Below are positions 44,345 through 52,416 of a stretch of 64,000 bases of DNA, piece after piece (within the stretch, counting starts at the first letter, position 1; the number at the start of each line of letters is the position of its first letter). Source of the DNA: G963662905 sp963676415 (GTDB lineage Bacteria; Bacteroidota; Bacteroidia; Bacteroidales; WRLA01); assembly GCA_963676415.1 (NCBI GenBank), contig OY781097.1, forward strand, positions 682,001-746,000, in the 5' to 3' direction. The position numbers and the translations under genes are program-made. Under the pieces are notes generated by a model that was given only the letters and a program-made list of their open reading frames with translations, had not been told where the DNA came from and did not search any database.

Positions 44345-45076
44345 TTAATACCCAATCCTAAACCAATTACCTTTTAGCAAAAACTCACGTGCAGAGCATT
44401 CTTCCTGTGCACTTTTTAATTGCAAACTGTAATTATCTGCCATTTCAACATAATATTCACCGCCCCTGCTGCAGTAATCATCATTAAAAGTAATGTAGTT
44501 TGTACCCATTAGACATGCACCTTTGATTTCGGTTACACTTATTCCGGGATTTCCTTTAACAATTACGGTCCACGACATATCAATCATGATGGTGAGGTAA
44601 GCGAAATAGTATTCATCCCCGATTTTGATTTTGCGTTTCCAATTACCCAAAACAAAAGGCTGTGTGCTTACCTTAGTCCATGTGCCAATGAAGACATTTG
44701 CACGATTGGCACATTGATCGCTGATTAAGGAAACCTCCATAAGGGGCAGGCTGAAATCCAGTTCATATACTCCTGCACTAGCACAACTTTCATCCGTCAG
44801 TGAAATTTGATTCTCATCAATACTGTATGTGCCGCTTGTATTTTCATGTCCCGGAATGCTGTCCAGAATCACAAAATCAAAACGATTATCCTTGTCAAAA
44901 CGCATTTCAGCCCAAAAGAGGGTATCCTCCTCCTGGATTATGCGCGCCCAGGAGCCTTCCAGCTCATCCTGAACGGGATAATCCATGTCTTCATCGCTGC
45001 TGCATGAAGAAAAAAATGCCAGCAGGACAAAAAATCCTGCCAGCATAATTTGATATTTATATTTTCGGACAAACAC
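44345..45076 (-). CDS. Lipoprotein with two tandem lipocalin-like repeats, coupled to fumC
   Basis: 243 aa from a GTG whose G is the last base of the fumC TAG (overlap TAGTG); GGAGGA lies 8 bases upstream, a strong ribosome site for this phylum. That start gives a good lipoprotein signal: basic MFVRKYKYQIMLAG, then a hydrophobic run to the lipobox FSSC. An ATG ten codons in is the alternative but loses the basic region. The mature part is an internal duplication of about 100 residues: ELEGSWARI...DESCASAGVYEL...QCANRANVFIGTW and VLGNWKRK...DDYCSRGGEYYV...ECSAREFLLKGNW, with the same Cys pair in each. This looks like two lipocalin-like barrels. Function unknown. Confidence 0.8.
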   Translation of the reverse strand: MFVRKYKYQIMLAGFFVLLAFFSSCSSDEDMDYPVQDELEGSWARIIQEEDTLFWAEMRFDKDNRFDFVILDSIPGHENTSGTYSIDENQISLTDESCASAGVYELDFSLPLMEVSLISDQCANRANVFIGTWTKVSTQPFVLGNWKRKIKIGDEYYFAYLTIMIDMSWTVIVKGNPGISVTEIKGACLMGTNYITFNDDYCSRGGEYYVEMADNYSLQLKSAQEECSAREFLLKGNWFRIGY

Positions 45077-46473
45077 TAGTCGAGTCCTCCGATCATCTTC
45101 GAAGGATCCACCCATTTATCAAAATCCTCCTCGGTGAGCAATCCCAATGAGAGTGCGGATTCGCGCAAGGTTGTTCCTTCGGCATGGGCTTTTTTGGCAA
45201 TTTTCGCTGCATTTTCATAGCCAATATGCGTATTGAGCGCAGTTACCAGCATCAGGCTGTTTTCCAGATTTTGCTTGATGTCTTTTGGATTTGGCTCAAT
45301 ACCCACAGCACATTTATCATTGAAAGACACGCAGGCATCACCAATGAGGCGGGCAGATTCGAGCAGGTTGGCAACCATAACCGGCTTAAAAACATTCAGC
45401 TGAAAATGTCCGTGTGTACCTGCAACAGCAATAGCCGCATCATTTCCGATCACCTGGGCACAAACCATGGTCAAAGCTTCATTTTGCGTTGGGTTCACTT
45501 TTCCCGGCATAATGGAAGAGCCGGGTTCATTGGCAGGAAGCTGGAGTTCGCCAATGCTGCAACGTGGGCCGGAAGCCAGCAAACGGATATTGTTCCCGAT
45601 CGCCATCAGGCTTACAGCAGTGGTTTTCAGTGCGCCACTGGTTTCCACCATCGCATCATGCGCAGATAATGCTTCAAATTTATTTTCGGCAGTTATGAAA
45701 GGCAGTTGGGTAAGCTCTGCAATTTTTGCAGCAACATTAGCGGCATAGCCTTTGGGCGTATTCAGTCCGGTACCTACAGCTGTTCCTCCCAAAGCCAGCT
45801 CGCTCAAATGCGGCAGCGTAGCTTTTAACGCTTTGATTCCATGATCAATCTGCGAAACATAACCGGAAAATTCCTGTCCCAAAGTAAGTGGTGTTGCGTC
45901 CATCAGGTGGGTGCGGCCTGTTTTCACGATGTCTTTAAACTCTTTGGCTTTATCGTTCAAAGTATTGCGCAGCAGTTCCAAACCGGGGATTGTTGTTTCT
46001 ACAATCCTTTTGTATGCCGCAATGTGCATGGCCGTTGGAAATGTATCGTTGGACGACTGGCTTTTGTTCACATCATCATTTGGATGGATCAGGCGCTGCC
46101 CTTCACCCAGTTTGCCGCCATTGAGCACATGCGAACGGTTTGCAACAACCTCGTTCACATTCATATTGCTTTGCGTACCGGAGCCGGTTTGCCAGATAAC
46201 GAGCGGGAACTGTTCATCGAGCTTGCCATCAATAATTTCATCGCAGGCAGCGCAGATCAGCTTCATTTTTTCTTCGGGAAGGACGCCCGCTTCGAAATTG
46301 GTGATGGCCGCAGCCTTTTTCAAATAACCAAATGCATGGATGATTTCCTTGGGCATGCTTGCTTCGGGACCAATTTTAAAATTTTCTTTCGAGCGCTGGG
46401 TTTGCGCACCCCAGTACTTTTCTGCCGGCACCTTCACGTCTCCGATGGTGTCCTTTTCAATTCTGTATTCCAT
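45076..46473 (-). CDS. fumC: Class II fumarate hydratase
   Basis: TCA-cycle enzyme, fumarate to malate, iron-independent. 465 aa, normal length. Start MEYRIEKDTIGDVKVPAEKY. Substrate and catalytic motifs: TGSGTQSNMNVNEV, NDDVNKSQSSNDTFPTAMHI, GRTHLMDATPLTLGQEFSGY and the superfamily signature GSSIMPGKVNPTQNEALTMV. Its stop overlaps the start of the lipoprotein gene. Confidence 0.97.
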   Translation of the reverse strand: MEYRIEKDTIGDVKVPAEKYWGAQTQRSKENFKIGPEASMPKEIIHAFGYLKKAAAITNFEAGVLPEEKMKLICAACDEIIDGKLDEQFPLVIWQTGSGTQSNMNVNEVVANRSHVLNGGKLGEGQRLIHPNDDVNKSQSSNDTFPTAMHIAAYKRIVETTIPGLELLRNTLNDKAKEFKDIVKTGRTHLMDATPLTLGQEFSGYVSQIDHGIKALKATLPHLSELALGGTAVGTGLNTPKGYAANVAAKIAELTQLPFITAENKFEALSAHDAMVETSGALKTTAVSLMAIGNNIRLLASGPRCSIGELQLPANEPGSSIMPGKVNPTQNEALTMVCAQVIGNDAAIAVAGTHGHFQLNVFKPVMVANLLESARLIGDACVSFNDKCAVGIEPNPKDIKQNLENSLMLVTALNTHIGYENAAKIAKKAHAEGTTLRESALSLGLLTEEDFDKWVDPSKMIGGLD

Positions 46474-46627
46474 TTTTGTTGTCGTTTATGTTGTATTATT
46501 TGGTTTGAACAATAAAATTACTCTGAATTTCCGGGATTATTATGCTTCCACAAAAATATTCCCAGAAAATTCAGAAGACTGTTGAGGCAAGGTACAAAAA
46601 ATCCATGTTTTCTCCACAAACACAAAT

Positions 46628-47767
46628 TTATTCCACACCCAACCAATCCAGAAAATTATCCTGATCAATAACTTCAAAAGAACTGTCGGGATAAGCCTTT
46701 TCCCATTGCGGTGGCACTTTTGCATGCGCTTTTGTCCATTTGAATTCATAGGCAAAAAGGCTTCCATTCCGTTCTTCTACCCAATCAATTTCCTGTTTTT
46801 GATAAGTTCGCCAGAAATAATTATTGGAGAAAATCCTCTTGTATTCCTGCTGTTTTAGGCGCTCGCTAATCAGATAATTCTCCCATAACTGTCCAATGTC
46901 ATTGCGGCTTTCGATGGTGTTAAAATTTGCAACAACAGCATTGCGTACACCATTATCCACAAAATACCAGCGCGCACTTTTTGTTAATTCGTTCCGCAAA
47001 TTACGCCCAAAGCCATTCACTTTATGCAGCACAAACATCTTGCAAAGCAAATCCAGATATTTTTCTACTGTGTTTTTGCTGATCATCAGCTTATTGCCCA
47101 GCTCTTGCAAGGAAACCTGGCTGCCCAGCTGAAAGGCGATCATGCGCAGCAACAGCAGGATCTTTTCCGAGTTCCGCACATCTTCATACATCAAAATATC
47201 CTTGAGGAGATACGAGCTGAGCATTTCATTGAGATATTCCCGTTTATCAGCCGCATCCGGCAAATGCAGCAACTCAGGATAATTTCCATATACCAGGCGC
47301 TCATGAAGTTTGTCCTTATGCTGTACCGGATTTTCTATTTGCTTGTATTCCTGCTCGGACAAAGGAAATAAATGATAGCTGAATTTCCGCCCGGTCAGAG
47401 GTTCGCCGGCTTTGTTGATAATATCAAAGGATGATGAACCCGTGACGATAATTTTCAAACCATCAATTTCATCTACCATCAGCTTGAGCTTTTGCCCAAT
47501 ATCCGGGATTTTTTGGGCTTCATCGATATAGAGCAATTTAATGGATCCCAGAAGTTTCCGGTAGTTTTCAATACTCTGCACGCTGAGCTGTTCGTGCACA
47601 CGGATATCTTCCCCATTCAGGATCAATGCCGGTTCGTTCCTGTTTTTCAGCAAATCCTTTATCATAAAAGTCTTGCCAACCCGGCGCGCCCCAACCAAAA
47701 CAACTACTTTATTGGGCTGGAGTTTCTTTTCCACAATTTTGCTTAATTCCCTGCTGATTCTCATCAT
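46628..47767 (-). CDS. AAA ATPase with DUF4143 (ATPase 1 of the divergent pair)
   Basis: 379 aa. P-loop ATPase domain (Walker A VGARRVGKTF at about residue 27, Walker B LLYIDEAQKIPD, sensor IIVTGSSSFDI), a lid, a winged-helix segment (QVSLQELGNKLMISKNTVEK) and a C-terminal DUF4143 domain of PD-(D/E)XK fold in which EIDWVEERNGSLFAYEFKW could supply D...ExK. Such ATPases are common, often multi-copy and laterally moved in Bacteroidota; their role is not settled (nucleoside-triphosphate-driven DNA binding or toxin-antitoxin-like functions have been suggested). It is divergent from a second ATPase at 48034, and three 32-bp repeats lie just upstream of its -7 box. Confidence 0.88.
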   Translation of the reverse strand: MMRISRELSKIVEKKLQPNKVVVLVGARRVGKTFMIKDLLKNRNEPALILNGEDIRVHEQLSVQSIENYRKLLGSIKLLYIDEAQKIPDIGQKLKLMVDEIDGLKIIVTGSSSFDIINKAGEPLTGRKFSYHLFPLSEQEYKQIENPVQHKDKLHERLVYGNYPELLHLPDAADKREYLNEMLSSYLLKDILMYEDVRNSEKILLLLRMIAFQLGSQVSLQELGNKLMISKNTVEKYLDLLCKMFVLHKVNGFGRNLRNELTKSARWYFVDNGVRNAVVANFNTIESRNDIGQLWENYLISERLKQQEYKRIFSNNYFWRTYQKQEIDWVEERNGSLFAYEFKWTKAHAKVPPQWEKAYPDSSFEVIDQDNFLDWLGVE

Positions 47768-47786
47768 GACCTGAATGTTTAGGATA

Positions 47787-47794
47787 CAAATATA
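47787..47794 (-). promoter_or_regulatory. -7 box of ATPase 1
   Basis: TATATTTG on the minus strand, 20 bases before the ATG at 47767. The region where a -33 box should be lies inside the first 32-bp repeat unit. Confidence 0.6.
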
Positions 47795-47798
47795 TAAA

Positions 47799-47894
47799 AT
47801 TCCGTCACACTGATGACGTAATTTAATAAAATTCAGTCACTATGATGACGCAATTTATATTAATTCAGTCATAATGGTGACGCAATTTACATTT
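47799..47894. repeat. Three tandem 32-bp repeats upstream of ATPase 1 (operator-like)
   Basis: Units at 47799-47830, 47831-47862 and 47863-47894 share ATTC-GTCA...ATGRTGACG-AATTTA. Each contains the dyad GTCA-N6-TGAC (GTCACACTGATGAC, GTCACTATGATGAC, GTCATAATGGTGAC). The spacing is exactly 32 bp, about three helical turns, so all dyads face the same side of the DNA. They begin 5 bases upstream of the -7 box. Confidence 0.85.
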
Positions 47895-47951
47895 TTCAAA
47901 AACCTGAAATCAATAATTGCTTTTTAAAAAAGCAGTTTAATTATTTTTTTG

Positions 47952-48015
47952 CTATTGATTGAAGCAATATAATCTATAAAATGCTATTGATGCAAGCAAA
48001 ATATTCATATATTTG
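47952..48015. repeat. Two repeats with 32-bp spacing upstream of ATPase 2 (operator-like)
   Basis: GCTATTGATTGAAGCAATAT (47952) and GCTATTGATGCAAGCAAAAT (47984) are 32 bp apart. Each has a TGCT-N9-AGCA dyad. The second unit runs into the -7 box TATATTTG at 48008-48015. The sequence differs from the other array but the spacing is the same. Confidence 0.7.
48008..48015 (+). promoter_or_regulatory. -7 box of ATPase 2
   Basis: TATATTTG, the same octamer as for ATPase 1, 18 bases before the ATG at 48034. The -33 region (about 47985-47990, ATTG) falls in the second repeat unit. Confidence 0.6.
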
Positions 48016-48033
48016 GAAACTAAATAAGCAATT

Positions 48034-49221
48034 ATGGAAAACTTAATACTGAAATCGAGGCGCAAGATCCGAAATGTACCCCAGAATTTTAAACGCTACC
48101 TATACAATCAAATCAATTATAACAACAAACAAATCAGTATCTTAGGAGCAAGAGGAACCGGCAAAACAACCCTTTTGCTACAAATAGCAGCTCAGGAAAA
48201 AGCCGACCATTGCCTGTATGTGGCCTTGGACGATCTGTTTTTTGTGGGCAATACGCTTTATCAGCTTGCTGAAGATTTTGAAAAACAAGGAGGCCGTCTT
48301 TTGCTCCTCGATGAAGTTCACAAATACCCGGGCTGGTCACGGGAGTTAAAATTGATTTATGACGATTTCCCGGATTTACGCATCATCTTTTCCTCATCTT
48401 CGATATTGGATATATATAAAGGAGAAGCCGATCTGAGCCGCAGGACCATTAGTTATGTTTTAAAAGAGCTCTCTTTCAGGGAATACCTGCTCTTCTATCA
48501 TAATATCAAGCTACCAACTCTTTCCTTAAACAGCATTTTAAGCGATCATGAAAAAATCAGTCTGGAATTATCCCATAATTTCAAACCTCTGAAATATTTT
48601 CCCTCATATAACAAAACGGGCGCATATCCTTTCTTCAATAATCATGAGGAAGACTATTACCAACAGATAAAAAACAACATCAATGTAATTCTTGAAGTTG
48701 ACCTGCCCGCAGTGAAAGCCATTGAGTACGCTAATATTGTGAAAATCAAAAGATTGCTTTATGTGCTCTCTGTCAATGTTCCTTACACCCCAAATATCAG
48801 CAGATTAAGTGAGCAAGTCGGGCTGAACCGGAATGCGCTGGTACAAGCATTGCAAATGCTGCACAAAGCCGAACTCATTCATATCTTGTACAAACAAAGC
48901 AAAAGCATCAGCACTTTAAACAAGCCGGACAAAATATGGCTAAACAACCCAAATCTAAGCTACGCCCTGAGCATCGACAGACCCGACACCGGCAATATCC
49001 GCGAATCGTTTTTTATTTCCCAGCTCAGCCATTTGCACAAAATTGCCATCCCCAATAAAGGGGATTTCATTATCGACAATCAATACACTTTTGAAATTGG
49101 AGGCAAGAACAAAAAGAAAGACCAGATTAAGGAGCTGGAAAATGCTTTTGTAGTAAAAGATGATGTTGAAATTGGGATAGCCAACAGTATTCCACTTTGG
49201 GTTTTCGGGCTAATGTATTGA
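48034..49221 (+). CDS. AAA ATPase with C-terminal nuclease-like domain (ATPase 2 of the divergent pair)
   Basis: 395 aa. Walker A LGARGTGKTTLLLQ, Walker B GRLLLLDEVHKYPGW, sensor IIFSSSSILDI, followed by ELSFREYLLF as in DUF4143 ATPases, a winged-helix (NISRLSEQVGLNRNALVQAL) and a C-terminal part where GDFIIDNQYTFEIGGKNKK supplies a D...ExxK-like motif. It is distantly related to ATPase 1 but clearly not a recent duplicate. It ends with a bidirectional terminator. Expression is probably controlled through the 32-bp-spaced repeats in its promoter (inference). Confidence 0.85.
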   Translation: MENLILKSRRKIRNVPQNFKRYLYNQINYNNKQISILGARGTGKTTLLLQIAAQEKADHCLYVALDDLFFVGNTLYQLAEDFEKQGGRLLLLDEVHKYPGWSRELKLIYDDFPDLRIIFSSSSILDIYKGEADLSRRTISYVLKELSFREYLLFYHNIKLPTLSLNSILSDHEKISLELSHNFKPLKYFPSYNKTGAYPFFNNHEEDYYQQIKNNINVILEVDLPAVKAIEYANIVKIKRLLYVLSVNVPYTPNISRLSEQVGLNRNALVQALQMLHKAELIHILYKQSKSISTLNKPDKIWLNNPNLSYALSIDRPDTGNIRESFFISQLSHLHKIAIPNKGDFIIDNQYTFEIGGKNKKKDQIKELENAFVVKDDVEIGIANSIPLWVFGLMY

Positions 49222-49229
49222 TGAGGCAT

Positions 49230-49264
49230 AAAAAAAGCCACGAGCAAAAACCCGTGGCTTTTTT
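49230..49264. terminator. Bidirectional terminator
   Basis: AAAAAAGCCACG / CGTGGCTTTTTT stem between convergent ATPase 2 and the DPP IV gene. Confidence 0.9.
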
Positions 49265-49285
49265 CAGTATGAAAAGACAGAAGGC

Positions 49286-51547
49286 TTATTTACCTCCGGC
49301 TTCAATTTTGTCTTTCAGGAAGTGCGTCAGTGTATTATATACGTGCATTGTTGTGCCGCGTCCTTCATAAATTCCGTGCGAACGGTTTGGATAAGGCATT
49401 ACCTGAAACACTTTATTATGCTTCACCAGTTCATTAATCAGCACTTCCGCATTTTGGTAATGCACATTGTCATCTCCGGTGCCGTGCATCAGCAGCAGTT
49501 CGCCTTCCAGGTTTTTGGCATAAGTCAATGGGCTGCCTTCCACAAAATCTTCTTTGTTTTCCCAGGGCACGCCCATATATCGTTCCTGATAAATATTATC
49601 GTAAAGCAGCTGGTTGGCCACAGGAGCTACCGACATTCCTGCTTTATAGATTTCCGGATAGCGGAACAGCAGGTTGAGTGTCATGGATCCACCACCGCTC
49701 CAGCCCCAAACGGCAACACGTTCAGGATCTACGAAAGGCCATTCCAGGATTTTCTTCGCAGCCATAGCCTGGTCGCGTGAGTTGATCACGCCAATCTTCC
49801 GGTAAATGGTCTTGCGCCATTCTTTTCCTTTTGGTGCGGGCGTTCCACGGTTATCTAACGAAACCACGATATAACCATCCTGGGCCAGCATGCGGTGCCA
49901 CATACTCTGGAAATAGCCCCAGCTATCGGTAGCTGTTTGGCTGGCAGGCTCGCCATAGACATGGAAAAGCACAGGATATTTTTTGCTTTCATCAAAATTT
50001 GGCGGCTTGATGATGTAGCCATCCATAGTTACATCGTCCTCCGTGACAATCTGAAAAAACTCTGTTGAAGGCAATTCCAGACTGTTGATTGCAGCAACAG
50101 CGCGTTCATTGGAAGCAAGATTTCTCAGGCTTTTGTGTTTTGGCAGGCTGATCAATTCGGTAAAAGGAGGATTATTGAAATCGGATACCGTATGGAAAGC
50201 ATATTTTCCGCCATCAGCGATTTGGTAGGAGTGCGTTCCCGGCTGATCGGCAGGCGTCAGGCGCTCGGCAGGCTTTTTGCCATCGAGTTTTACGCGATAA
50301 AGGTAACGCTGTGTGGCATTTTCGGGCGATGCGATAAAATACACATAGCCTTTTTTCGGGTCGATATCGAGCACGCTGATCAGGTCAAAATCCTCTTTAA
50401 GCACTTTTTCTTCTTTCTTTCCGTCGCGGGAAATGATGTAAAGTTTGCGCCAGCCGTCTTTTTCGCTGACCCAGGTAAAATCTTCTCCATCATTGAGCCA
50501 CATCCAGTCATCCACGGCATCAATCCAGGCTTCATCGCTTTCCTTGTAAATCGCCTCAGCTTTTCCATTAAGGGCATTGCAGGCATAAACCGTCATCTCG
50601 TTTTGCTTGCGGTTGAGCTGTTGCACCATGATGTCGCGGCTGTCTTCCGTCCACATCATACGGGGCAGATAGTTTTGCACGGGATCGCCGGGAATCTGCA
50701 TCCAAACGGTTTCACCACCTTCGGCAGGGATACTACCAATGCGGCAGGATGATGGATCTTCGCCCACTTTTGGGTATTCAACCGGAATGGTATAGGAATA
50801 GATCGAATCGGTATTATTGATCATCAGGAAATCGCGGATTTTGGAAGCATCCAGTTGCCAGTAGGCGATATGTTTTCCATCGGGGCTCCAGCGGAATCCG
50901 TCACGGGCGTGGAATTCTTCTTCATAAGCCCAGTCGAATGTTCCGTTGATGAGATCTTCCGATCCGTTGAAAGTCAGCTGGGTGATTTTCCCATCAGCGA
51001 TATTTTCCACATAAATGTTGTGTCCACTCACATAAGCCACACGGCTGTTATCGGGTGAGAATTTCGCGAACATCAGGCTGGATGCCGGCAAGCCTTTGCC
51101 CAGTTGCAAAAGTTTTCCGGTTTCCGGAAAAAGGATCCAGTAGTCGCCTTTGGTGTTGTAGCGCCAAACACGCTTGCTATTGGTAAAAAGCAGGAGCATG
51201 TCCTTATTTTCCGACCACTCATAATCCTCAATGTAGAGCGGATTTTCTGCACCTTCCGGGATGAGCTTTTCAGCGGAAACCAGCACTTCACGGTCGCCGC
51301 TTTTGGTTTCGTATTTCACGATATCCACCGCAGCGCGTCCAAACTTCTCAGATGCTTCGAGGCTGCTGTAGCTATCGCCGTCGTCCATCCAGCGTGCACC
51401 CTGAAAGAACTCAGGAAAAAACTCACCGGAAGCAAAAATCCGTTGAAGTGATAATTGACTGCTGTCGCTTTGAGCGTGCAATCCCATTGTAATAAACAGG
51501 AAAGCCAAAGCCAGTGCAATCCTGCTTTTAATTGTAAAATTGTACAT
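49286..51547 (-). CDS. Dipeptidyl peptidase IV-like S9B serine peptidase, exported
   Basis: Removes N-terminal X-Pro (or X-Ala) dipeptides; 753 aa with signal peptide (LALAFLFITMGLHAQ). The N-terminal eight-bladed propeller (about 40-490) contains WAYEEEF with the Glu pair that binds the substrate amino end, and FRWSPDGKHIAYW. The alpha/beta hydrolase domain follows with the nucleophile GWSGGG (VAVWGWSGGGSMT), Asp in HGTGDDNVHYQNA and His in NRSHGIYEG, so the triad is complete. In Bacteroidota it works in the periplasm on peptides taken up or made by secreted proteases. It lies 24 bases downstream of pyrH. Confidence 0.95.
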   Translation of the reverse strand: MYNFTIKSRIALALAFLFITMGLHAQSDSSQLSLQRIFASGEFFPEFFQGARWMDDGDSYSSLEASEKFGRAAVDIVKYETKSGDREVLVSAEKLIPEGAENPLYIEDYEWSENKDMLLLFTNSKRVWRYNTKGDYWILFPETGKLLQLGKGLPASSLMFAKFSPDNSRVAYVSGHNIYVENIADGKITQLTFNGSEDLINGTFDWAYEEEFHARDGFRWSPDGKHIAYWQLDASKIRDFLMINNTDSIYSYTIPVEYPKVGEDPSSCRIGSIPAEGGETVWMQIPGDPVQNYLPRMMWTEDSRDIMVQQLNRKQNEMTVYACNALNGKAEAIYKESDEAWIDAVDDWMWLNDGEDFTWVSEKDGWRKLYIISRDGKKEEKVLKEDFDLISVLDIDPKKGYVYFIASPENATQRYLYRVKLDGKKPAERLTPADQPGTHSYQIADGGKYAFHTVSDFNNPPFTELISLPKHKSLRNLASNERAVAAINSLELPSTEFFQIVTEDDVTMDGYIIKPPNFDESKKYPVLFHVYGEPASQTATDSWGYFQSMWHRMLAQDGYIVVSLDNRGTPAPKGKEWRKTIYRKIGVINSRDQAMAAKKILEWPFVDPERVAVWGWSGGGSMTLNLLFRYPEIYKAGMSVAPVANQLLYDNIYQERYMGVPWENKEDFVEGSPLTYAKNLEGELLLMHGTGDDNVHYQNAEVLINELVKHNKVFQVMPYPNRSHGIYEGRGTTMHVYNTLTHFLKDKIEAGGK

Positions 51548-51571
51548 AATAAATTTAATTTGGGGTTAGAA

Positions 51572-52279
51572 TTATTTGTGAACTAAAGTTCCAATCTCCT
51601 CACCTTCAATAACTTTCAGGAGATTTCCCCTTGTGTTCATATCAAAAACATACATAGGTAAATCGTTTTCACGGCAAAGCGTAAAGGCTGTAAGGTCCAT
51701 AATTTTCAAACCTTTTTCATAAGCTTCATCATAGCTGATGCTGGCAAATTTTGTGGCTGTTGGGTCTTTTTCGGGGTCAGCGGTATAAATCCCATCCACG
51801 CGCGTACCTTTGAGCATGATTTCCGCTTTAATTTCCACGCCGCGCAGAGCGGAAGCCGTATCGGTTGTGAAATACGGGTTCCCTGTTCCTCCGCTGATGA
51901 TGCACACATTTCCGGCTTCGAGGTAGTCGATAGCTTTTTTACGGCTCATACTTTCGGCGAAAGGCTGAATTTCAAGACCTCCGAGCAGCTTGGTTTTTAC
52001 TCCGGCACTTTCGAGCGCACCCTGCAAAGCCATGCTGTTGATTATGGTGGCCAACATGCCCATATAATCGCCTTGCACACGGTCCATGCCTTTACTGGCG
52101 CCCTGCAATCCACGGAAAATATTCCCACCGCCAATTACAATGGCTACCTGCACGCCCTTTTGCGTGATGGATTTAATTTCTTCTGCATAATCGTTCAGGC
52201 GCTTTGGATCAACACCATATTGCTGGTCGCCCATAAGAGCCTCTCCACTCAGTTTCAATAATACTCTTTGATATTTCAT
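51572..52279 (-). CDS. pyrH: UMP kinase
   Basis: Phosphorylates UMP to UDP; amino-acid-kinase fold, 235 aa. The start is the ATG at 52279 (MKYQRVLLKLSGEALMGD), the usual first residues; an in-frame extension up to 52417 has no similarity and crosses the intergenic gap. Motifs: VAIVIGGGNIFRG, MDRVQGDYMGMLATIINSMA and GTGNPYFTTDTASALRG. In many bacteria frr follows pyrH; here the next gene is DPP IV, so frr has moved elsewhere. Confidence 0.96.
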   Translation of the reverse strand: MKYQRVLLKLSGEALMGDQQYGVDPKRLNDYAEEIKSITQKGVQVAIVIGGGNIFRGLQGASKGMDRVQGDYMGMLATIINSMALQGALESAGVKTKLLGGLEIQPFAESMSRKKAIDYLEAGNVCIISGGTGNPYFTTDTASALRGVEIKAEIMLKGTRVDGIYTADPEKDPTATKFASISYDEAYEKGLKIMDLTAFTLCRENDLPMYVFDMNTRGNLLKVIEGEEIGTLVHK

Positions 52280-52416
52280 TTCTTGCTTCTTTGGTTCAAA
52301 TTCAAGTATCCCGCTTTCGGGACAAGAGATTTTTCCCGTCACCGGAAAGCCGAATGCAAATTTATTAAAATCAGGGAATAAGCGTGGGCTTGAATTATAC
52401 TGATTGATGCCGGGCA

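Noticed and set aside
47799..48015. Possible CRISPR array because of the regular 32-bp period
   Set aside because: The units are contiguous without spacers, only two or three occur per set, the sets differ from each other, and no cas gene is near. They fit tandem operator sites better.
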